Origin: Branchiostoma belcheri
Lineage: Eukaryota; Chordata; Leptocardii; Amphioxiformes; Branchiostomatidae
Direction of reading: 5' to 3'
DNA length: 64,000 nucleotides
Assembly: GCF_001625305.1 (NCBI RefSeq)
Contig: NW_017804020.1
Coordinates: forward strand, 426,018 to 490,017
Made by a program: the position numbers and the translations under genes. Shown here piece after piece: positions 47,601 through 61,800 of this stretch. The number at the start of each line of letters is the position of its first letter. Position 1 is the first letter of the stretch. The notes under the pieces are model-generated. The model saw nothing but the letters and a program-made list of their open reading frames with translations. It did no database searches and had not been told where the DNA came from.

Positions 47601-50600
47601 GAATCCTGGTGTAGAAGATGATAGCCTGAGTGAATTACATGTATTACAATCTGCTGCCTAGTGATCCACTATGTACTGTTGTTGTAATTTGAGTACTAAG
47701 GCCACACCAATTTAATTTGTTGGTTCTCGGATTTTTTCAGAAAAAATATGAAGCGACAGGGCGAAAAAAATAAAATAAAAACAGGTCTAGGCATCCTATT
47801 GTAGGCTTAAATGCTACAAAATGAGCCATGAAGTCAACAAAAAAGGCTGGGTCAAAATTTAAACATTGAATTTTGAACTTTTAATCAAACCACTGCAATG
47901 ATAGATGGGAAAACTGTAACAACTAGGAAGAAAAGGACTTTCCTCAACTGTTGGGGGCAAAATATGAGCATTTTTCAATTGATTCAGGACCAGAATCAAT
48001 TTTTTTTTTTTGCAAATCAGAAAAAAACGAAGAGGCGAATCCGAGAACCAACAAATTAAATTGGTGTGGCCTAATTTAAAAGAAATCCACATGTAGTGTT
48101 GGCTAAAAGTTCAGTAGCCCTAAGATTTCTTGAGTCTGAATTTTCTAGTACACGAGTCTATATGTCTATTAATGAATACCTACTGCAAGGGTTTTAGACA
48201 CTTAAATATATATATCTATTTAGAATTATATAGAAAGCATGTAGAAAACATGTAGAAGTAGAAGTCTGAAGAGTGTATTGCACCATAATTATCACTCTGA
48301 TTCTTATTCATAGAACTTCATAGAACAACAAGTGTACAATGTATGGTAACAACTATTGAATATACAATGTAGTACAAAAAGAGGTGTAGAATTACATGTA
48401 ACATCCCAATCACTAAAACAAGAAATTCACATCCGTAAATAATTTCACCAGGTTGGTAAACGACTGAATAGCAAAGTTTTTTTTTATCACAACCATTTAT
48501 TTTTCAAGCCGATGGCCATCGGTCATCATGACAGAAGGTCATCGAAACATATAAATAAATAAATGATTGTGATAAAAAGAACTTTGCTATTCAAGAATTT
48601 CAAAGCTTTCTTGGACAAGAACCTTGTTTCAATCTACAACAGTAACATTAAAAGCACCTATGTAATGATATGTAATTCCTGAAACTGTGAAGTCTCTGAG
48701 TACACAAGAACAACCACAATAGTCTTTGTTAACTCACAAAATGTGGCAATAAAAAAATTAAAATCCAATGGGAAGCATTGGCTGCTGTGTTACATGTACA
48801 TCAAGCTAATAGTCAGTTAGAAAAGCATTTGGAATGCTAAGATTGGTGGCTAAAGCATGGATAAAAAGTTCCAATTCTGTAAATGGGGAATAACAGATGC
48901 TAAACCGGATAGTGAGTGTGAGTGACTGAGAATATATGAACAGCAGAACCTTGCCACCAAGGTGAAAATCATGTCAACCCTTTGCTGCATAATTCATATC
49001 CCTTTATTATGCAAAATTGGCAATTACATTAAGTATATCATACTCCTACGCCAGAACAGCCATGTTCCTAATTGACATGGTACATCTGCATCAATGAGAA
49101 AGCTCCGTCCCTCCATTTGTAGATAACAATAAAATTACTTGCAAACTTTTCCTCATTACCGGTGATGTTTCTAGAACAATATTGTACCACACTCCTACGC
49201 CAGAACATGCCGTATGCATATTCAGCCATGTTCCTAATTGATACAGTACATCTACGTCAATGAGGAAGCTCCTTCCTCCATTTGTAGATAACAATAAAAT
49301 TACTTGCAAACTTTTCCTCATTACCGGTGATGTTTCTAGAACTATTGTACCATACTCCTACGCCAGAACATGCCGTATGCATATTCAGCGAGTTTCTAAT
49401 TGATATGGTACAATGTACAAGTACGTCAATGAGGAAGCTCCTTCCCTCCATTTGAAGATAACAATAAAATTACTTGCAAACTTTTCCTCATTACCGGTGA
49501 TGTTTCTAGAACAATATTGTACCACACTCCTACGCCAGAACATGCCGTATGCATATTCAGCCATGTTCCTAATTGATACAGTACATCTACGTCAATGAGA
49601 AAGATCCTTCCCTCCATTTGTAGATAACAATAAAAATTGCAAACTTTTACTCATTACCGGTGATGTTTCTCGAACAATTATACGCCGGAACATGCCGTAT
49701 GTATATTCAGCCAGTTCCTAATTGATATGGTACAAGTACGTCAATGAGAAAACTCCTTCCCTCCATTTGTAGATATATAAGGCCACACAGACTTAATTTT
49801 ATGGATCATGACATCCTCTGAAGACCCCCAAAGTAGTGCGCGCGGGCAAATAAATTCCGGCCAAAAATAAAAATACTACTAAACCACAGGAATACAAAGC
49901 TAGTATGGTGAATTTACGACAGTACATAGCGACATATACGACAAGCCGGCACGTGCTGGCTTTTTGCGGAATTTATGAATTGGCAGCGTACGTACATTTG
50001 TATGTACCAAGTTCTTGAGTCATGCAGCTTCGGCAGCCTGGGTGCCATCCTATAGAGCTACCACAGGCTCCATATTGTCACTAGCTACGATGGACTACCC
50101 AGGCCTAGAGCCAGACCAGAACCTCGGAGGGAGGACGTTTTTTTTTTTTTGAGAATAGACGAAAATCAATGCGCGCGCCAATGTCATCCATAAAATCAAG
50201 TCGGTGTGGCCTAACAATAAAATTACTTGCAAACTTTTCCTCATTACCGGTGATGTTTCTCGAACAAAACTGATCAAAAAACTTTCTCCAACCAATTTGC
50301 AACGAAATTGAAAAAACTTGGCAAATCCCCTCCAACACCATTTTCATTTCCACTTCATGAAAAACATAATACATAGCCAGATGTGAGAATGTATATTCAG
50401 GCAGCTTTTAATTGAAAGTTCAGGGGAGCACTTGTCAGTTATACCGAGATGCCGCCAAGCGCGGCACTGGTCTGGCTACTGCTGGTCTCCAGCCCTCTAC
50501 AGTTTGTGCTGGCAGCATTTCATTGCCCAGACAACTGTCCCCCCAATAGTGCAGTCGATCCATCTTATTCATCTAAGAGATCTAGAGGGTACCGTACCAA

Positions 50601-53600
50601 TAATATATGCCACTGTCCAGTAGTTGATCAAGGGGAGAAGTCCCCCTGTAGTTGGGTGGGGCGTGGAGGTGCTGTGTACAGTTTCGACTACTGCATTGAC
50701 GCCATACCACGTACCTTCCACCGCGAAACCCGAAACATCTACATCCGGCATCTTCGCTCCCCTACGCTCCTGGAGTGCTCTTTCCCAAACCTCCCCCTCC
50801 TTCAATACCTGCAGATCCATACCTCAAACGTTTCTGTGATACGGCCAGGGGCGTTCCGAGATTTACCGTCGGTGAGCATCCTCCTGCTTGACAACAACCA
50901 AATCTCCAGTCTAGGTAAGTGTTGCGTCCAGAACCGACGCTTTATCGAGAGTCATGCTCAGGCATTGTGTATTCTAACACATACGTGTGTTGTTATAGTT
51001 ATTCATGAACATTGTGGTGATGTTATGATTACATCCTGTAGTGTACACACCTGTAGGCCATGTCACAGTGACTTCCTCAGTTCAATCAGCATTTCTGCCA
51101 GAAGAGTGTTGTTTTATAGAGCAGTCTTCTTGCAAATTGGTACCAGATACCCAAAAATATCCCCCTCTTAAAAAACATTATGGAATCTTTTCCAGAATAT
51201 GTCTGAATAGTGCTGTGTACCTAAACCCACATTTAGGTTCAGGTCTGGATTCAAGTCCAGAGGTTTAGTTCGGGACTTGTAAGTCTGGGCCTAAACCCAT
51301 GGCGTACACAAAATTGCATGTTGGCAACCTTGCAATGTTGTCTGGCCAAAAATTTGTCCATAACATGGAGGCCGACACTTGACGATGCCCGATGGCAATG
51401 TTTCCTTCATTTTGCAGCACAGATTTTGCAACCTATGGAAGGTTTTAGGTGGTTTGGAAAAACAAGGGGTATGTGACATGGCTTTTTTTATATATAAGGC
51501 CGGAATCGGTTCTTGACTTTTAGGTTTTTTTGGACTTGAACCTAAACATTTTTACAAGTCTGGAACCGGTCCAGCGAACCGGTACACAGCACCATGTATG
51601 AATCAAATAGATTTGTGCCATCTACCAGTACTCTGCATTAAATATTGAAACATGGTCTGTATCTGTTTATTTTGGTTGTTTCAATCATTGCAATAGTCTC
51701 TTAAAAGATGACAGAGTTAGTGATGGCATTGTAGTTCTCTTAATTGTTATAATAAGAAATCTTTTTTGTTTCCCCTCAGAACCGGACACTTTCGTTGGTC
51801 TCGACAGTCTGGCACACTTGGTCCTTGACAATAATTCGATTTCTGCTATATCCCAGTTCGCATTTCGTGGCCTGCCAAAACTTGCCAACCTGAACTTGGC
51901 CCAGAACCTTCTGAGTTCTTTGCCCCTTGAGGCACTTCTTCAGCCTACCACACTGCGCACGGCAAACCTACGAGGCAATGAAATCACTACCATCAGCAGC
52001 AACGTACGGCGTTTGAAGGGAAACCTTACAATAGGGGACAACAAGCTGCGATGTAGCGACACTCTAACCTGGTTCATCTGCTATCTACCACACCTGAAGC
52101 AGATTTCTGGTCGCAACACTCTGAAGTGTGCGTCTCCCGATTACCTCGAAGGAATTTTCCTCCACACCTTGAGGAACGATGATTGCAAAAAGAACAGCTC
52201 AAAATGGTGGAGCGAGTTCGCAAGAGATGGTGACGTGTCCAAGACAAGTCCATACAGCAAGAGCTTGAGGAACAATCGTTGCGAAAGCAACACCAACAGC
52301 TCAAAACGGGGGATCGAGTTCGCAAGAGATGGTGACGTGTCCAAGACAAGTCCGTACAGCAAGACCGTTCCTACTGACAACTACAAAGAGTCACCGTCCA
52401 CAAGTGACAAGCCAGTCTCTCAGCCTACAACAGAGATGGACTTTGTCATTCTTCTTGGGGGAGGCCCAAACACTAACAAGGGTAACAAAGGCATCTATAC
52501 ATTGGCCATTACCAGTGCCATTCTTGCGCCCCTCCTCCTTGTCTTGGCATCAACGGGAGTCCTTTTCATCTACAATCGCTGGGGTGGTGACGAACAAACA
52601 GATGATGACCCCGAATCCTCCGAAACAGACGTAAGTGGCAGCATCCAGCCATATGCAGTGACCTACTCGGCCAGACAACCCAGCCCTACCCAAAACCAGG
52701 CACCAGATGACACCATACAGCCATACGCAGTGGCATACTCGACCGGACAACCAGGCCCTGCCCAAAACCAGACACCCGGAGACGGCGAAACCATCCAGCC
52801 ATACGCTGTGGCCTACGATGAAGATGGGGGACCAGAGATCAAGCCATACGCTGTGGCCTACAAGGAAGACATAGGGCAAAGCGACGACGTAAGGATCCCC
52901 CTGTATGCAGCTGACACCCTGCCAAGCGCAGGAGGCAGTACAGAGGCAGGTTCTACACCACTGGAAAACGGAAACAACGCTGACCAACAGGCAACTGTCG
53001 TCAAACAACCAACTGGCCAATCAGAGGCAAAGTCTACAACTCCCGAAAACAATGCTGACCAACAGGCAACAGTCGTCAAACAACCCATTGGCCAATCACA
53101 GGCAGAGTCTACAACTCCCGAAAACAACGCTGACCAACAGGCAACTGTCGTCAAACAACCAATTGGCCAATCAGAGGCCGATTCCACGCCAGCGGAAAAC
53201 GACACAGGCCAACAGGCTACAGCCGTCAAACAACCATTTGGCCAACCAGATGCCCAGTCACTGCCAAATGACGACGAAGTAGAGCTGGAAAATGATGACG
53301 AAGAGGCGGAAAACGGCATTCCATTAACCAGAAATGGCAACGGTCCTTACAAAATAGAGGAAGAAAACGAGATTCCTACTGCGAGCGGGATCTACGGTAA
53401 TGGATCTCAGCCCAGCGGCTCAGAGGACCACAGCACATCTCAAGTCCTGTACAACCCAGAGTGTCAGACAAGCGAAACTTCAGTGCTGTATGAAGAAAAC
53501 CCGATGGACACTGGACCTGCTCACCCAGGGCTCGAAATTACCGGTGTCCCGATGGCCACTGACCACTAAAATTTTGGCCGGGACAACTTTAAAGACACTT

Positions 53601-56600
53601 TGGGACATTTGGTGGACAATAGAAAAATAATCAAACACAGAACGTCAGCCCTTCTTTTGTTCACCAGGCACACATCCTGGCTTTTGGCTCCAGAAGAGTC
53701 CCCTCAAATTTCCTATTTTTGTCATACAAAAGTCGTACAATAAGTCCTGAAAAACAGGTTGGGAAAGTTCATCCTCACTTCGGGACAGTTGAAATTAATA
53801 TAGGGACGGTGCTGGGACAATAGTAAGAAAATTTAATTTCGAGGCCTGTCACATCCAGCTGAAGACCATGTCAAGTGACTGAAAGCTCAAAAACTTTAAC
53901 TTTCTGAAACCAGTCTATGATCCACTGCTCACTAAGTCACATGTGTCATCTGCATGACGTGACGTCACGGAAGCGGTGGATTGCTCATTCCTTCACAAAG
54001 ACTGGATTTGTACAGTCAAAAATTTGGGGGTAAGTCAAATTTGTTATGTAATGGAAACTACAATTCAAACTGCCTCATAAAAACTTTAAGATATTGGCCA
54101 AATATTGAATTTATCTATTTTCAAAAAAACAAGAACTACATGTAGTCATTCATTCACTCAGCATCTCATGCAACTGTAGAAAGACTCCATAATTATCAAC
54201 AACTTACAATATAATTTCAGTGAATCGTTACTGTGTTCATAATAAAATATTCCTGCAGTCAGTCATATACAAATTGTGTTTTCAATGTTATTTCAGGCAA
54301 GATAGCTGAAAGTGATTGTAACATGTCATACATGTACGTGTATGTGGCAAATGAAATTGTTGTATATTCTGAGGGAAGCAGATATTGTTGATGGTGAAAA
54401 GTGAGTGAATTCTTTGTGAATGTATCAGAAGAAACTTCTAAAAACTTCTAAATCTTATGCTTAATTATATATTATGACTTGAATATGAGCTTAAAAGTTG
54501 CTAATGTAGGGAATACTCACTGCACTAGCACTTCAGTAGAAAGCTCAATAGAATGTGCTTGAAGACTGTCTGTATCTGTATCTGTATAGCCGGTATAACC
54601 GCCTTTCGGTGTAACACACCAGCTTCGCAGGCACGCGGCGCGGCGGCAGCTGGCTATATTACACCGATCGACTTGTTACACCTAACCCTTGAACTTCTAG
54701 CTCTAGACATTGTTTAAAGCTATCTATTGACAATGCCCCTACTGTACTTGGTGACAGTGAGTTCCACTCTGCGATAGTTCTAGGAAAGAATGAATTCTTG
54801 AACACCTCAATCCTTGGTTGATAACTCTGGTACTTGAATGCGTGCCTATTTCTTGTTCTCTTCTGGGCTGGTATTAAGTACTTAGTAGTTGGGACATCCA
54901 CCAGTTTATTAGTCATTTTGTACATCATGCATAGTCTAGACATCTTTCTTCTGTCNNNNNNNNNNNNNNNNNNNNCAGTGCACATCAAAATAACCAGAGG
55001 GCTATATCCGATTTCCACAGACAAGATGAAATCACTCTTGTACCACATTACCATCTTCTCTTTACAAGTTGGAAAACAGTCAAAATTGAAACATGCCACA
55101 ACTGCTGTGTGATTATGGAAGACAATCCCTGGTCTGGCACATTCTCAGAGACAAAAAAACAGCACTACCCCCGGTAATTTGAAATTTACAAAATCAAGTT
55201 TAAAGCGTGCCAACTTGCCAGAATCTGAATTTAATTCCCTTTTTAAATGATCCAACAACTTTCAGCATTCTAGTTGGCTCTTGGCTTTTGACACTAATCC
55301 TGAAAAACATCCAACTGCTTCAGGTACAATTTTTTTTGCATAAACCCTTGTGGTGATATGTACAACATGGCCTGTTGATGATTTATGTTGCCAAGTTTGC
55401 TACAATCTGTATCTGTATCTGTATCTGTATAGCCGGTATAACCGCCTTTCGGCGTAACACACCAGCTTCGCAGGCACGCGGCGCGGCGGCAGCTGGCTAT
55501 ATTACACCGATCGACTTGTTACACCTAACCCTTGAACTTCTAGCTCTAGACATTGTTTAAAGCTATCTATTGACAATGCCCCTACTGTACTTGGTGACAG
55601 TGAGTTCCACTCTGCGATAGTTCTAGGAAAGAATGAATTCTTGAACACCTCAATCCTTGGTTGATAACTCTGGTACTTGAATGCGTGGCTATTTCTTGTT
55701 CTCTTCTGGGCTGGTATTAAGTACTTAGTAGTTGGGACATCCACCAGTTTATTAGTCATTTTGTACATCATGCATAGTCTAGACATCTTTCTTCTGTCTT
55801 CCAGTGAGGTCCACTGTAGGTTTCTTTTCATTTCCGTGGCACTAGCACCACTGTAACTAAGTAACAATCTTACAACACTGAATATGTCATGTCACTATCT
55901 AATTTTAATATTAATATCTCTTTAGAGAATTTATCCTGACTGTTGCTTGATTTGTTTTGTATTGTAATTAAGGTTACAACAATTACGACGGTATGTCATA
56001 TTTAGGCCACACCAATTTAATTTGTTTCTTCTCAGATTCGCGCTGTCCCTTTTTTTCTGAATTGTAAAAAAAAAAAGATTTTAGGTTCTGAATCAACTGC
56101 AAAATGCTCAATGACATGTTTTGGCCCCAACAGTTGAAGAAAGTCCTTTTCTTCCTAGTTGTTAAAGTTTTTTGATGTAACAATGCAACTTTGTCATTTA
56201 AAGTTCAAAATATATTGTTTTAATTATAAACCAGTCTAGTATGTTGACTTCATGGCTCATATCGTAACATTTCCGGCTATCACGGGGTGCCTTGGCCTGT
56301 TTTATTTTTTCACCCTGTCGCTTCATATTTTTTCTGAAAAAATCCGAGAAGCACCAAATAAAATTGGTGTGGCCTTATGGAGGCATCAAAATCAAAGTTT
56401 GGACTATACTTTATTTTCATGGATATTATTATTATCATGTGGCAATTAAAGAAATAAAATCTCATTAGGAGGCATTTGCTGGCTTTGTATGTTTGATTGA
56501 AATTAGACTATGATATTCTGTATCTTACATGTTTCTGAGCTAATTTGCGGTGGCCTAAGGCCTGTTTTTTCTTGTTTTTATATCATAAAATGCCCATCAA

Positions 56601-58699
56601 CAAAATTCCCATAAACGTCATGTACAAAATGTAAGAAATATATCCTTGCTAACATCTGATACTACAGAAAAGGAGACAGCAAGTCCAGCAAACAGTGAGC
56701 TAATTTGCAGTGGCCTAAAGCCTGATTTTTTCTTGTTTTTAAATCATAAAACGCCAGTCAACAAAATCCCCATTAACCTCATGTAAGAAAATATCCTTGC
56801 TAGATATGACTGAAAAGGAGACAGCAAGTCCAGTAAACAAAGAGCTAATTTTCAGAGGCCTAAACTACATATTTTGTAAAGCCTGACTTACACATCACAC
56901 CTCCAGCTTTCTAATGACCAGATTACTTGCCACACTGCCCAGCACATTTCTTCAAGCACAGTTTTGACACAGCCATAGATCCAATCACCTCAAAACCCAG
57001 GAGGTATGGATTTTTCATCAAGGGGACAGGGGTGGACTTAATGTCTAACAGCTAGCAGGGCAAGCCTAAATAAGACATAATGAAGCATAAAGATGTCCAG
57101 AGCTGCTGCCCCAGTTTGGTCCATTACTTCTACACATAATACTGTTCTGTTCATCAACAAAGTTGATCCAGTTACAGTCTGGTAATGTGGTATCAGTTGT
57201 GTTACACAAGTACATGTACGTCGGCAGAACGTACTGCACCTGCGCGAAACCTGTAATGTATTGTTCATAGCACTTTGGCAGAACGCTTCATATAAGGTCA
57301 TTTCACGCATATAAGGTTAACATCTCGTCTGTAGTTTCCAAATGTTATATTGGAAAAGATATCCTCTGCAACAGGCAAAATTCTGATGCAACGTTGACCA
57401 AAAATGCACCAAAAAAAGGGTTCTGCACAGGCGCAGTGCGTTCTGACGACGTGCTTGTTACACATGTACATGTACAGGTGTGTTAACAGGTCATACAGTA
57501 TAGCAGAGTTACAAAATGCTGCGCTCTTGTTAAGAAATTCAAGATACAAAGCAACAGTTTATCATAAGACTGCTCCCATTTTAGAAGCATATGTCCCAAA
57601 AATTAAGTTGCGCACCTGGAAATTTTTCATAGGAGCACCCAGCGTTCCCATGAAATTTGCATGCACTACAGTGTTGTATAATGTCTATTATGGACTGCAA
57701 AGCTTAACAGTCATATCAGGACTTCAGATATTTGCTTTCTTGCTCTCTGATCATGATACTTCTAATTTACACGTTTCTGAAGCTCACACAATATTTGTGC
57801 AGCATCCTGAAAATTAATGTTCGATAAAAATGCTCCACCTTCAAAATGGTGGGTGTAAATTTTTAGCTGATGAGCCCAGATTTTTGAAGTTGCAAGCACC
57901 TGTGCTCCTAAGTCCAAAAGTTAGTCTGGAGTCCTATAGTATCACTATGTCACCACTCAAATGTTCACAGAACATGCTTCGATGTTGGACCAGCAGTTTT
58001 AATTAAACATGTAACTACCAACAGAGATGAACTTTCATCATTGATAGTATGCTTCTATATAGTTTGAACCTTGAAAATGCTAAAAGGATGTGGACTCACC
58101 TATGGGGCTGTAGTCTGTGGCATCAAATGTCCTGAAGGATGAGCCGTAGGTGTTCTTCAACCAGTCATCTTCCAACTCATCTTCTTCTTCATGGAACATA
58201 GCTGTCAACACAACCATGTACGTTTGTTACATCATGGTTCTTTGGTATGTTAGTTACATAATGGATTTGTCTTCTCAAGTCCAAGTCCACGTGTATGACA
58301 ACTTGCTGTATTGACAAACTTACAGAAACAAGCTGAGTTTACAGCAATGTTTCAAAAGGTACACAGAAGGAATTGGTGGTCCACTGAAACTACATTGTAC
58401 TTACAGAAACTAAATCATTCTGACATTAACCCTTTGTTTGACTGTCTAATAAAGCAGTCTATTACTACTACCACTCGTCCACTACTACTACTACATGTTC
58501 TACTACCACTACTACTACTACTACTACAACCACTACTACTACTATTACTACTACATGTACTACTACCACTACTACTACAACTTCTACCACCACTACTACT
58601 ACTATTACTACTACATGACTGTACTACTACCACTACTACTACAACTACTACCACTACTACTACTACTATTACTACTACATGTACTACTACTACTACTAT

Positions 58700-58734
<35 letters not shown>

Positions 58735-58856
58735 ACCTTTTGTTTGACTGTCTATTAAACCTGTCTTCTACCACTGCTATTAGTATTACTACTGCTGCTA
58801 CTGCTACTACTACATGTACTACTAACCTTCTGTTTGACTATCAAATCTGCCTACTG

Positions 58857-58896
<40 letters not shown>

Positions 58897-61800
58897 ATGT
58901 ACATGTACATATAATATTGCTGACCTCCATACATGACAGTTCCGTTGTTGTTGAAGACCACCTGACACTGGTCCAGTGAGGGCACGGTGTGGAGCAGGTG
59001 GAAGGATCGCATGTCCCACTGTATCAGGGTCAAGGTTCACACAACAGTCCAGCTGTCGCACTTACATGTACTTTTAACCAATACCATCAGGGATCAAAAT
59101 GGTCTGGGGTTCTCCACCAATCAGAAGCCAGTTACTATAATAAAATCATTGTATTGTACACAGTACACAGACAGAAATGTTTACATGTTGTTTGGCAAAC
59201 TTACTGCCCAATAAGTTTTACTTCTGGTCCCAACTATAGTATAAGTTTTAGTTCTGATCAATATTATTTTATTTGGTTACACAGTATATATTACCAGTTA
59301 TCTTTTGACAACTACTGTAAATTACTCAATACTCGTGGTACTTTAATATTCACGGTTTTCGCAGTCACTTCCAAACCAACAAATCAAATTGGTGTGGCCT
59401 AACTAAGAGGAAACTGAGTGGAAAGGATACAATCTCAGAATTGATGACGATCTCCAGACCGTTGGGGTGGAACACTCCGCTGATGTTACCATTGAACTTG
59501 TCAAACTTGTGGATGGGCTTAGCCGACCTGACATCCCATAATACCCCGTCAGACAGGACCATGTCGTCCGTGGCGTTGAAGGTGGCCTTGTTCTTATTGT
59601 AGCGGTTGGTGAGGTCAGGGTCGACCAGGGTCAGGGTCTTCTGACACGTCTGGATGTCGTAGATGTGGGCAATCTCGTTCTTGGTACCGATGACTCGGTC
59701 CTGGGGAAAGGGGAATTCAAAGTGACAGTTTTAGCTCACTGAAGAGCTAATCTCCCACTAGTTGTGACATGCAGAGAAGACAGATGCTATGTACAGTATT
59801 TACACGTTCATTGTACCCTAGCTCTTTTCAACAAGCACAATGAACAATGGATCACAACTTAACATCCTCTCCTAAGGACAGCCACCCTTTCTAGAAGCTT
59901 GCATGTCTAGCTAGCTGTGTCAGAGTTACATGTATCTGTTAAAAAATACTCTACATTCACGGTACTTTCATATTTCACAGTTTTCACAGTCAATGTGCCA
60001 CAAATTTATCATTACCGTGAACGAATAATTTGCTGACTTTTGAACCTACCGCCACCGTGAACATATAATTCCATGAACATGTCCATTTTTCTTAGACCGC
60101 CAAATTATGCTACCGCGAATATTTATTAGTGGTTTACAGCGTGTGGCTTGAAACCCACCTGCACCAGTTTGCTGAACTCCACATGGTTGTCCTCGGCGAT
60201 ACTCATCTTCCTGGTGAACACTCCGTTCATGCTCCACAGCGCCGACAGCGGCCGCCCGTACGACCCCGAGGTCAGCATGAGGCTCCCGTCACGGGAAGGC
60301 TCGCAGTGTGTGATCGCACTGTTATGACAGACGTACGTCCCCTCCTCCGTACCCGAGATCAGGCTGTACATCTTCAGTTCTCCGGAGTAGGTCCCCAGCG
60401 CCACGTACTTGTGGTAGAACGAGGAGGGCATGAACGCGCAGCACGTGAAGGAACTGTCACCCTCCGCGTCTCGCAGCATGCGGACCGGTCGGAACCTGCT
60501 GTAGATGAACTGGCGGTCGTACGAGGATCCGTCCAGCCCGCCGTAGATTGGGAAGGCCGCCCTGCGGACGAGGCGCGCCGCGACGTTGTTTGGCGCGTGT
60601 CTACGGTACTTGGGTTCGGGACAGTGGTGGGGCTGTATGAGGGAGAAGGGTGGACAGGTGGATACGGGGTTCCGACAGTGCGAATGCTGCTCTGCTAGAT
60701 ACTTCTTCACTATATTGTCCAGAGAGGGAGGGGCGGGGGAGGTCTTCATCATTTGTTTCCTCATCACGGGACTGGGCATGAAGTTCCCGCCGGCCGTTTG
60801 CGACTTCTGTCGGACAAAGTGCGGAGTCCTGTTGGTCCGAGAGGCTCCGGACGTGGGAGGAACGAATTTCAAATGTCCGCTGAGGGGAGAGGTGTTGGAG
60901 ACGCTGGCGTTTCCGGCCGGCGGAACCCTGATCAGCTTGTGTCCCTGAGGAGGTGCTGCCGCCATGGCGACGGGGGCGTGGTGCGCCGCGGAGTGTCTGA
61001 TTGGCTCGTGGTGCGGAGAGACCCTGCCCAATCCCGCCTCCCGCTGCAGGGATGCCGCCGTGTCCGTCATGCCGTTCTGCAAGAGGTGGTTGTGGATGAG
61101 TTGCATCAGTTCTTTGGAGTTGTACGCTATCCTGGTCTGGGCGACGATGTCCGCCCGGTTCAGTCCCGCCAGGGTGGCCTCGTAACCGGACAACACCGGC
61201 TTCCCCGAGATCCTCTCCAGCAGCTCGGCTGCGTACTTGACGAACTTGAGGTGCTCCTGCCGCTTCTCCTGCAGGGTGGGTTCCTTCATCAGCCGCTGCA
61301 TCTCCCCGGAGCTGAACAGCTGCAGTTTGCCGATGATCTGCTTGACAGTGTCGCAGCGCGCCAGACCGCACAGGGCGCGGCACGCCATGGCACGGATCTC
61401 GTCTGCATCCGTGATGGGCGATTTCACAGTGAATAGGTTCAACAGGACCTGCAGTAGGAGTAGTAAAAGAAGAAATGCTTTAAAAAAAGGGAGCCAAGAT
61501 GGGAATAGCTGGTTGGGTGGCATGAGTGTGATAATGATGTGCGACTCAAATACTAATTGTCATTTGGTGCCTTATAATATATATAGTTATATTAGACCAA
61601 TGCTAATAAGACTGGACTTAGTAATGCTAGTAAGACTGGACTTCAAAGTTCCAGTGTTACTGTTAAGCTATTAGAAAAGCATAATGTATTTCCTACAGAT
61701 GTGTTTTCTGTCAAATGTGCTAAAGGAGTACAAACATTGTACAAACATTGCAAGATTGAAGATGATGGAAACACATGACATGTGCTCGATATGAATTTTT

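Noticed and set aside
58311..58979. 222-codon frame
   Set aside because: It is translated microsatellite (Leu/Thr runs) in a DCAF1 intron.
60601..61436. Long frames on both strands overlapping DCAF1
   Set aside because: They are other-frame shadows of the GC-rich LisH/linker exon 61448-60159, whose own frame matches DCAF1 closely.
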